A stretch of 8,390 nt of DNA, taken from the NCBI GenBank assembly GCA_003446295.1, contig DMBB01000277.1:5190-13579 (forward strand), written 5' to 3'. Origin of the DNA: Erysipelotrichaceae bacterium (GTDB taxonomy: Bacteria; Bacillota_I; Bacilli_A; Erysipelotrichales; Erysipelotrichaceae). The position numbers and the translations under genes are program-made. This document shows positions 1 to 5,466 of this stretch, piece by piece; the stretch's first letter is position 1, and every line of letters begins with the position of its first letter. The notes under the pieces were generated by a model. It saw only the letters and a program-made list of their open reading frames with translations, was not told the origin of the DNA and did no database searches.

Positions 1-134
1 GAACCGTTTTCACCGATCAGTCCGCGAATCTCTCCGCGCTTGATGGTCATGTTTACGTTGTGCAGGGCGACAGTGACGCCGAAGTTCTTATTCAGGTCTT
101 TTACCTCTACGAGAACTTCCCCTTTTTCAGCCAT
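1..134 (-). CDS. Sugar-type ABC transporter ATP-binding protein, N-terminus only (cut by window edge)
   Basis: Only the first 44 complete codons are present. The protein begins MAEKGEVLVEVKDLNKNF and continues through a GEIRGLIGENG stretch, the start of the Walker A (P-loop) motif at residues 38-44; the window ends inside that motif. The 'L..I..GEI.GLIGENGSGKST' style, with a short acidic/lysine leader, is typical of the RbsA/MglA/XylG class of duplicated ATPases that energise monosaccharide uptake at the inner face of the membrane. The ATG at 132-134 is well supported: a perfect AGGAGG (complement of 143-148) lies 8 bases upstream. It follows the two-component/YdjC operon in the same direction but is separated from it by a strong terminator, so it is probably a separate transcription unit and a candidate target of that regulator. 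The ABC fold is certain in kind. The sugar specificity and the permease partners lie outside the window. Confidence 0.85.
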   Translation of the reverse strand, partial: MAEKGEVLVEVKDLNKNFGVTVALHNVNMTIKRGEIRGLIGENG

Positions 135-142
135 ACGCTGCA

Positions 143-148
143 CCTCCT
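143..148 (-). promoter_or_regulatory. Ribosome binding site of the ABC ATPase
   Basis: The minus strand reads AGGAGG 8 bases before the ATG at 134. This is a full match to the anti-Shine-Dalgarno consensus and fixes the start codon. Confidence 0.85.
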
Positions 149-158
149 GAGTCTGTCT

Positions 159-173
159 GAAGCTTTCTGCTTC
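159..173 (-). other. Small inverted repeat in the leader of the ABC ATPase
   Basis: GAAGC-(5)-GCTTC is a perfect 5-bp inverted repeat with a 5-base loop. It lies between the possible -10 region (about 181-190) and the ribosome binding site. It could be a leader hairpin or an operator half-site pair. It is short enough to be chance. Confidence 0.3.
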
Positions 174-180
174 CTTGCAT

Positions 181-211
181 TTATAAGATAGCTTTTTGCA
201 GTGCCTGTTCA
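181..211 (-). promoter_or_regulatory. Possible promoter of the ABC ATPase transcription unit
   Basis: On the minus strand, TGAACA (complement of 206-211) is followed 17 bases later by TCTTAT (complement of 183-188), inside an AT-rich TATCTTATAAAT tract. Each hexamer matches the sigma-A consensus at four of six positions. The site lies after the upstream terminator and about 50 bases before the start codon, where a promoter for a separate unit is needed. The hexamers are weak, so this could be an activator-dependent promoter or a chance match. Confidence 0.3.
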
Positions 212-268
212 CTACCGCTTTCTCGAAACGTATGCATCACTTTTTCGACATGTTGAAATTCCGTTGAC

Positions 269-299
269 AAAAAAACGACTTTCCGGTATCGGAAAATCG
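269..299 (-). terminator. Rho-independent terminator of the kinase/regulator/deacetylase operon
   Basis: Read on the minus strand, a hairpin formed by 276-299 (CGATTTTCCG, 4-base loop, CGGAAAGTCG, one mismatch) is followed at once by seven T (complement of the A-run at 269-275). It lies about 90 bases beyond the stop of the deacetylase gene and before the ABC ATPase, in the right orientation to end the operon. Confidence 0.85.
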
Positions 300-388
300 T
301 AAGTGCACGCATGTTCATCCGCTTTCGCGTCAGATTCATGTCATTCTTCGCAGATCCGGCACGAATCAGGCTAAGTTTTCTGACTTTA

Positions 389-1168
389 TCAGATTTGATT
401 TCTGATATCTCTGAATGTGATCAGTTCGATCCTGTTGTGATCGATCCACCGCTTCAGGCGCGGATCGGTCAGTGCCTCCAGGTCTCTCAGACGGCAGATA
501 TTGAACGGCAGATGCAGCGTATCGGAATCCAGCTCGCCGCAGTGCGTGATCAGATAGCCGTATTCATGTTTCAGATAGCCGGTTCTGTCTTCCAGAAGAT
601 AGCCTAACGGATCCTCCTGAAGCTGCTGTTCCATCGTTCCGAAGGTATACCAGCCCATTGATGGCATGACGGCATCAGGCAGCTTTGCAAAATCCATGGA
701 ATACGGGATGCGGTACTCTTCAGCAAGCCTTCTGATGACTGCTTCGGTCTTTCCGGTCTGATAAGCGTGCGGATGCACATAGTCGGGCAGTCTGCCGGCT
801 ATGGCAATGAACCGTTCGATCTGTGCTCGGAATTCCCGGTACAGCTGTTCACTGTCAATGTGATCGTTTCCGTTTTCCGCATTGTCCAGCTGCCGGTTCT
901 CTTTGATGCTCAGGAATGTGCCGTCTTCATGGCATAATGCAGGGGCTTCCCTGTATCCGAGCACTGACGGTCCGTTGACCATATTCAGGTCAATGCCGAA
1001 TGCAATATGTTCAAAAAACGGACGGATCCATTCTGTCACCTCTTCTGCCCACGGCATGTTGGCAAACAGACCGGTATTCCTGACGGGTCCGTACTGAACT
1101 GCCCGGATCGTACCGCGGGCTGTTCCCCTGGTGATACCGTAATCATCGGACTGTACCAGCAGCTTCAC
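389..1168 (-). CDS. YdjC/ChbG-family carbohydrate deacetylase, with divergent metal site
   Basis: A 259-residue protein of normal length for the family. Members are cytoplasmic, metal-dependent deacetylases on a TIM-barrel-like fold; ChbG removes an acetyl group from chitin oligosaccharides. Family marks seen: an N-terminal VQSDDYG with the paired Asp at 8-9, FANMPWAEE at 35-43, GIDLNMVNGPSV at 58-69, PDYVHPHAYQT at 128-138 with His132 and His134, THCGELD at 208-214, and a C-terminal R..DLEALTDP..K...D...IELITFRDI. Odd points: the usual GxHLNL histidine, a metal ligand in characterised members, is Asp60; the usual HQHVH block is rearranged; the usual HPG near the C-terminus reads HCG. The start is GTG at 1166-1168 and shares GTGA with the stop of the response regulator, with an AAGGAAAAG stretch upstream as ribosome site, so it is probably translationally coupled. 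The context suggests action on an acetylated sugar that the adjacent ABC importer may bring in. The family is quite sure; activity and substrate are open. Confidence 0.82.
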   Translation of the reverse strand: MKLLVQSDDYGITRGTARGTIRAVQYGPVRNTGLFANMPWAEEVTEWIRPFFEHIAFGIDLNMVNGPSVLGYREAPALCHEDGTFLSIKENRQLDNAENGNDHIDSEQLYREFRAQIERFIAIAGRLPDYVHPHAYQTGKTEAVIRRLAEEYRIPYSMDFAKLPDAVMPSMGWYTFGTMEQQLQEDPLGYLLEDRTGYLKHEYGYLITHCGELDSDTLHLPFNICRLRDLEALTDPRLKRWIDHNRIELITFRDIRNQI

Positions 1169-2715
1169 TTGTTCTTTTCCTTTTCTTCTGCCGGCGTGAT
1201 CCCGAATTCCTTTTTATAGGATGCCGAGAAATGAGAGAAGTTGGTATATCCCAGCTGCACGGCAACACTGGAAACAGACAGTGATGTTGTCTGCAGGAGT
1301 TCCCTTGCGGCATTCATCTTCTGCTGGATGATATAGGCTTTGATGGACATGCCCGTCTCTTTCTTGAAGATCCTGGTCAGATAGTCTTCATTCAGGTGCA
1401 TCAATTCCGCAAGGTCTTCTTTGCGGATATTGTCGCTCAGGTGTTCCTGGATGTAATTCTGGATCGTCATGGCAACACTGGATGAATTGTCGCCATCATT
1501 CTGTGATGCGTACGCTTCGCAGAATACATGCAGCATTTCTTCCATTGCTTTCTGCGAATGCATGGCTTCCGTATAAAGGAGGGATGCCTGTTCGAATATG
1601 CTGTCGGTATCCACGGTATCCCTGACCGACAGCATCAATCTGGTAAAATCCCTGTGGAATGCCAACAGGACCGTATTGTTTAAGAGACCGGCATCCGCGT
1701 AGCTGTGCAGGATGGATAACGCGTCTTTTTCATAGGCTTCGGCTCCGGAGTTCGTCAGGATCAGGTTCCATCTGTAGAACTGTTCTTTGTACTGGTTGTC
1801 TTTATCATTCGCGTTCTGTTCCGCATAAACGCCCTTTTTGCCCGTCACATTTGTTGTCTGGATCCTGAGCAGATCCGCCCATACAGATCCCGGTTCCCGG
1901 GCACTGCTGAAGCTGTGGACATAAAACGCCAGTGAACACGGCATATACATATCAAACATGCTCTCCAGATAGTGCAGCCTGGATACCAGTTCATTCCTGT
2001 CCAAAACACCATTGATCTTCCTGACAGCCAGCGCATAAATATGATGATCCATGAACGTCACTACCGAAGAGTAAGTCTTCTTTTCAAACGTATCCTGGAT
2101 CGTATTGCGCAGCGCTGTCATCAGCGTATTTTCATTCCAATCACGCATCTTTTCCGTCTGCTGGACGAGCTGGATCAGCACCAGATAGCTGTCCCGGCTG
2201 AAGTCCGGGAAATCCGGCAGTTCCTGCAGTGTTGCGGCATCGATCGTGCCGGTCAGCAGATCTCTCAGCATCGCCGCATGAATCTCCGTCTGCCTGCTGG
2301 TATACGTCTTTCCGAGATCTGCCATTCTGGAATGTGAGCTTTCCATCGCGATCTCACGGATCGTTTTTTCCACTTTCTCACGGATGCGGTGATACGGTGC
2401 AGGCTGGACGATATAGTCGGATACCCCAAGACGGATCGCTTCCTGGGCATAGGTAAAATCAGAGTGACATGTCAGAAACAGTATTTTAGTCCTGTATTCC
2501 TGTGCCCTTACCCATGTGCAGAGATCGATCCCGGTTTCCACAGGCATTTCAATATCGCACAGCATCACATCGGGAATGCCTTTTGCAAAGGAAATACGTG
2601 CTTCCATGGCGTTCTGTGCGGTATCGATCTCGGTAAACCCGACACTTTTCCAGTCAATGCCCTGTGTCAGTCCGGTCAGTGTTGCCAGCTGGTCATCTAC
2701 GATCAGTAATTTCAT
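1165..2715 (-). CDS. YesN-like response regulator: REC receiver plus AraC-family HTH
   Basis: A 516-residue DNA-binding response regulator, partner of the kinase encoded just upstream. Residues 1-120 form the receiver: MKLLIVDD with acidic Asp7/Asp8, the phospho-acceptor Asp54 in MLCDIEMP, and the switch Thr/Cys region LFLTCHSD near 80-86. The conserved Lys normally seen before the cis-proline is Gln104 (YIVQPAPY). Residues about 130-400 are a long linker typical of YesN proteins, without a recognised fold. Residues about 416-510 are the AraC double HTH, with DLAELMHLNEDYLTRIFKKE for the first helix-turn-helix and SVSSVAVQLGYTNFSHFSAS for the second. The ATG at 2713-2715 overlaps the kinase stop as ATGA, and the stop overlaps the next start as GTGA, so all three genes form one coupled operon. 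It probably activates sugar-uptake or glycan-use genes; the nearby ABC transporter unit is the obvious candidate, by inference only. Confidence 0.93.
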   Translation of the reverse strand: MKLLIVDDQLATLTGLTQGIDWKSVGFTEIDTAQNAMEARISFAKGIPDVMLCDIEMPVETGIDLCTWVRAQEYRTKILFLTCHSDFTYAQEAIRLGVSDYIVQPAPYHRIREKVEKTIREIAMESSHSRMADLGKTYTSRQTEIHAAMLRDLLTGTIDAATLQELPDFPDFSRDSYLVLIQLVQQTEKMRDWNENTLMTALRNTIQDTFEKKTYSSVVTFMDHHIYALAVRKINGVLDRNELVSRLHYLESMFDMYMPCSLAFYVHSFSSAREPGSVWADLLRIQTTNVTGKKGVYAEQNANDKDNQYKEQFYRWNLILTNSGAEAYEKDALSILHSYADAGLLNNTVLLAFHRDFTRLMLSVRDTVDTDSIFEQASLLYTEAMHSQKAMEEMLHVFCEAYASQNDGDNSSSVAMTIQNYIQEHLSDNIRKEDLAELMHLNEDYLTRIFKKETGMSIKAYIIQQKMNAARELLQTTSLSVSSVAVQLGYTNFSHFSASYKKEFGITPAEEKEKNK

Positions 2716-4370
2716 GCCTTTACCTCATTATCCACGCGTTCCATCGGTATCGTCAGATCAACTTTCGCACCGCTGCTGTTGGAGAACAGGACCGAGCACT
2801 CCGGACCATACAGCATTCGGAATCTCAGCAGTGTGTTTGCCATACCGATGTGATTGTTTTCCTGTACTTTATTCAGATCCTGGTTCAGCAGTTTCAGCAT
2901 ATCGGGATCAAATCCCGGTCCGTTGTCCTGCACCGTGATCATCGCGTATTTCTTTTCATCGAGTTCCCTGATCTTACCGGTAATGCGGATCAGCAGCGGT
3001 CCGTTCTGTTTGGTACCGTATTTGCAGGAATTTTCCAGGATCGTCAGAAGACTGACGGGAGGGATCTCAAATGTGTCCAGTTTCTCATCGCAGTCCGTTA
3101 TCAGCATCGGTTTCAGTACCTGTCCGACACCCTGCAGTTTGATGTAGTCTTCACACATATCCAGTTCCTTCCGCATCGGAACACTGTCTTCATCAAAGTT
3201 CAATGTATACCGGAGGTTTCCGGACAGCAGGAACGCTGTCTGTTTGACGCCGTCATAGTCGCCTGTCGTTGCCATCGCGTAGATGTTTTTCAGGCAGTTC
3301 AGGAAGAAATGACGTCGGATCTGCAGACGCAGCGCATCCATCTTGGCACGCCTTGCGGTCAGCTGGTTTTCATAGGAGCTGATCTTTGCGTCTTTGAGAT
3401 CGTCCATCATGTCATTGAATGTTCCGGATATCTGCATCAGTTCCGTACTCTTCCTGTCAGGAAGGCGCAGATCTATTTCACCTGAACCGATCCGCTTCAT
3501 GAAGCCGGTCATCTCGGTCAGCGGTTTCAGGATCGACTGTCTCAGATAAAACATCGTTACGGCTAGCGACAGCACTGCCAGGCCAACCATCAGGTATCCG
3601 AACATATACAGCCAGCGGAAGTCATACTGATAAGGTACGCCATAGACAACTCTCATGCCGATCAGCGTTGACTCGCTCAGCATATACTGACGCCTGTTGG
3701 ACATCAGCAGATACGGTTCTTTGATGGAAGCCGGTATAGGTTCTTCTGCCTGACGGACCCAGAGATTAGAAGTCAGGTTCTCCCCGGCTTTCTGAAGCAG
3801 AACACTGCCGCTGAGATGATACACATCCATTGCCGCTGCAGCAAGCTGTTTCACCGATATGATGACCGATGCATATTTTTCATTGACATTGATGACACGG
3901 ATCAGGTAACTGCTGTCATCATATTTTCTTACGATCCAGCCCCGGTTCACACTGTCCCCGTTTGCGATCACATCTTTGACGATCCCATCGGAACCTGTTC
4001 CTGCTTCATACAGAACAGTTTCGTTCTGATCAAGGACTTCGATGGAATGGATATATCCTGTGTGCGTCAGAAGATCCTCTGTAAAGTATTCAACTTCACT
4101 CAGGGAATTATCCGGATCATCTGACTGAAAGCTGTTATAGCAGTGATAAAAGAGGAACTCGTCGATCTCCTTGATCTCATCCCGAAGACTGGATACATAC
4201 CGCTTCAGTTCGGTATTCTGATAAGACCACTGTTCCTCCCGGAATCTGTCCACAAAGTTATTCACGATGAAAAAATACAGAATGATCACAGGAACCTGAA
4301 CAAGTGTTATAGCGATCAGGATCTGTCTTCTGACGGAAACTGTTCTTCTGTTTTTTGTCTCTGCTTCCAT
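2712..4370 (-). CDS. YesM-like sensor histidine kinase (HisKA_7TM-free, two-helix type with HAMP)
   Basis: A 552-residue membrane kinase when started at the ATG at 4368-4370. That start has GGAGA five bases upstream and places a basic segment (KNRRTVSVRRQ) before the first membrane helix. Layout: TM1 about residues 16-36, an extracellular sensor domain about 37-252, TM2 about 253-276, HAMP about 277-331, the His_kinase (LytS/YesM-type) domain with His354, and an HATPase_c domain with N-box Asn447 (LLTILENSCKYG), G1 box Asp482 (QDNGPGFD) and G2 Gly509 (HIGMAN). All ATP-binding residues look present, so it should be active. The H-box reads QIRRHFFLNCL where the family usually has QINPHF..N.L; the His and the following Asn are kept. 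An in-frame extension to 4562 exists but crosses the terminator of the upstream gene, so it is rejected. It forms an operon with the response regulator through a 4-base overlap. YesM/YesN pairs commonly sense sugars or peptides outside the cell; the ligand here is unknown. Confidence 0.92.
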   Translation of the reverse strand: MEAETKNRRTVSVRRQILIAITLVQVPVIILYFFIVNNFVDRFREEQWSYQNTELKRYVSSLRDEIKEIDEFLFYHCYNSFQSDDPDNSLSEVEYFTEDLLTHTGYIHSIEVLDQNETVLYEAGTGSDGIVKDVIANGDSVNRGWIVRKYDDSSYLIRVINVNEKYASVIISVKQLAAAAMDVYHLSGSVLLQKAGENLTSNLWVRQAEEPIPASIKEPYLLMSNRRQYMLSESTLIGMRVVYGVPYQYDFRWLYMFGYLMVGLAVLSLAVTMFYLRQSILKPLTEMTGFMKRIGSGEIDLRLPDRKSTELMQISGTFNDMMDDLKDAKISSYENQLTARRAKMDALRLQIRRHFFLNCLKNIYAMATTGDYDGVKQTAFLLSGNLRYTLNFDEDSVPMRKELDMCEDYIKLQGVGQVLKPMLITDCDEKLDTFEIPPVSLLTILENSCKYGTKQNGPLLIRITGKIRELDEKKYAMITVQDNGPGFDPDMLKLLNQDLNKVQENNHIGMANTLLRFRMLYGPECSVLFSNSSGAKVDLTIPMERVDNEVKA

Positions 4371-4375
4371 TTGTT

Positions 4376-4380
4376 TCTCC
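4376..4380 (-). promoter_or_regulatory. Ribosome binding site that decides the kinase start
   Basis: GGAGA lies five bases before the ATG at 4370 on the minus strand. No comparable site precedes the upstream in-frame ATG codons, which supports the 552-residue form. Confidence 0.7.
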
Positions 4381-4500
4381 GATGATTCCGTATCAATACA
4401 GACCGATACATGATAAAAATACGTTGTTTTCTGATCTGATTCAGCCATTTTAGCGATTGCCGTATAACAGAAAAGCGACAAAAGATGTATGTACAGCACA

Positions 4501-4509
4501 ATCATATCA
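4501..4509 (-). promoter_or_regulatory. Possible extended -10 promoter of the kinase operon
   Basis: The minus strand reads TGATATGAT, a TGn extended -10 with a five-of-six TATAAT match. It lies just after the SGNH terminator and about 130 bases before the kinase start. A CTGACT sequence 19 bases upstream is a poor -35, which an extended -10 can tolerate. A leader of roughly 125 bases would result. The motif is short, so this is tentative. Confidence 0.35.
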
Positions 4510-4531
4510 CCGCAGAAGAAACAGCAGTCAG

Positions 4532-4559
4532 AAAAAAGATCCCAGGTCTGCCGGGATCT
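4532..4559 (-). terminator. Rho-independent terminator after the SGNH hydrolase remnant
   Basis: On the minus strand AGATCCC and GGGATCT (outer arms 4553-4559 and 4537-4543) form a 7-bp stem, extendable by a G-T and a G-C pair, with a short loop. A run of T follows (complement of 4532-4537). It begins about 10 bases after the SGNH stop codon and separates that gene from the kinase operon. Confidence 0.88.
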
Positions 4560-4567
4560 CATAGGAT

Positions 4568-5107
4568 TCAGTCGGTTATCGATTTTTTCAGACAGGACAG
4601 ATATGTTTCAGCCATCAGCCTTCCGCCCTTTTCATTCGGGTGAAGATGATCGCCCATATGCAGTCCTTCCCGGAAGAAATATCCCTTCTCATCCCTGTCA
4701 CGGACAGTTTCTTCCTGGTCTGCCACAGCATCGAACAGGTCACAGTTCCGGATCCAGTCATTTAGGGAAAGACGCAGCTCTTCCATTTCCTGTGTAAAGG
4801 CACCCATGGTCCTTGCGCACTTCAGATGTGGTGTGATCGTCTGGGCAATGATCCAGATGTTCAGCTTCTTCAGTTGGTTTGTCATCTCTTCCACAGTACG
4901 GATGTAATTCTCATAGGAGATGATGTCCTTTGTCTTTTCGTTCAGGTAGGATACATCATTGACGCCTAACGCAAAGATCACGGTATCAGTATTCGCCAGT
5001 TCCAGCACATCCCGTTCAAAGCGGTCAGTATCCTTCTGACCGAACACACTGCTGAACATGCCTTCCGGCTCATACAGCAGACAGTTGCCGGCATCAGCCG
5101 CTATCAC
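4568..5107 (-). pseudogene. SGNH/GDSL-type hydrolase, 5'-truncated remnant
   Basis: The 179-residue open frame is the C-terminal two thirds of an SGNH hydrolase (esterase/lipase or carbohydrate esterase). Seen: a block II-like GN at 7-8 in DAGNCLLYEPEG, RFERDVLEL at 29-37, the block III GVND at 48-51 with Asn50, and block V GDHLHPNEKGG with Asp153 and His156 of the catalytic dyad. Block I, which carries the nucleophilic Ser (GDSxT), is missing, together with roughly the first 35-60 residues usual for the family. The in-frame DNA upstream of 5107 meets a stop at 5177-5179 and does not encode block I. The only starts available are GTG at 5105-5107 or later codons, with no clear ribosome site. 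Without the Ser the product could not be a normal hydrolase, so it is called a pseudogene. Its own terminator is intact downstream. The break coincides with the truncated AraC gene on the other strand. Confidence 0.8.
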
Positions 5108-5323
5108 CTCATCAGGCTGTTCCGTGAAAGATCCGGAAAGACCATCGTTGAGTATCTGAGAGATGAACGGATCTCGTCAGCGAAAGAACTGCTTGTATTA
5201 ACGGATAAGAGTATTGCGGAGATCGCCCGGCTTCTGAGATTCTGTGATCAGAGCTATTTCATTGCCGTATTCCGCAGAAATACCGGTATGACACCGAATA
5301 CCTACAGGAAAGCGAATACCTGA
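5090..5323 (+). pseudogene. AraC-family transcriptional regulator, C-terminal HTH remnant
   Basis: Translation of the plus strand from 5090 to the TGA at 5321-5323 gives 77 residues of an AraC DNA-binding domain. It starts at GISRYHLIRLFRERSGKT (the recognition part of the first HTH), continues with EYLRDERISSAKELL, then the second HTH IAEIARLLRFCDQSYFIAVF, and ends with the family signature RRNTGMTPNTYRK. No effector domain or first HTH helix is encoded upstream. The same frame continues leftward as open codons, but these are the antisense of the SGNH gene and do not resemble a regulator. So the gene has lost its 5' end, probably more than two thirds of it, and has no start of its own. AraC regulators are often divergent from the hydrolase they control, which fits the SGNH remnant being its former neighbour. 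Identification as AraC HTH is strong; non-function is an inference from truncation. Confidence 0.85.
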
Positions 5324-5354
5324 GGGAACAGAACAAACATGCGGAATGATCAAA

Positions 5355-5381
5355 GAGGAGACAGTTCACAGTTGTCTCCTC
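5355..5381 (-). terminator. Hairpin between convergent MFS gene and AraC remnant, probable terminator
   Basis: GAGGAGACA (5355-5363) and TGTCTCCTC (5373-5381) form a perfect 9-bp GC-rich stem with a 9-base loop. On the minus strand it is followed by TTTGATCATT, a weak T tract; on the plus strand there is none. It lies about 86 bases after the MFS stop and 31 bases after the AraC stop, so it best serves the MFS gene and could act for both strands. Confidence 0.55.
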
Positions 5382-5466
5382 AATCGGTTGCTGATCGATA
5401 TCTTTTGTCTGATGCTCAGAGATTCCAGACTGCTTAGTACACGCCTGATGCAGTCCTGTTTTCATA

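Noticed and set aside
226..240. CcpA cre-like site (TGCATACGTTTCG on the minus strand)
   Set aside because: It keeps the central CG and the TG at one end but breaks symmetry at two consensus positions, so it cannot be told from chance.
264..292. Plus-strand promoter with TTGACA at 264-269
   Set aside because: The -10 at 17 bases spacing is TATCGG, a poor match, and no plus-strand gene follows. The adjacent bases are better explained as the minus-strand terminator.
2664..3485. 273-residue plus-strand frame
   Set aside because: It is wholly antisense to the kinase and regulator genes, whose domains are unmistakable. The translation has no family features and is His/Cys/Gln-rich, as antisense frames here tend to be.
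5400..5420. Small inverted repeat TCTGA-TGC-TCAGA
   Set aside because: A 5-bp stem without a T tract, close to chance expectation. The 9-bp hairpin nearby is the better terminator.
5259..5465. 68-residue minus-strand frame starting just after the MFS stop
   Set aside because: It runs through the 5355-5381 hairpin and then antisense to the AraC remnant. Its sequence is Cys/Ser/Tyr-rich without a recognisable family, and there is no good ribosome site. It is a shadow frame.
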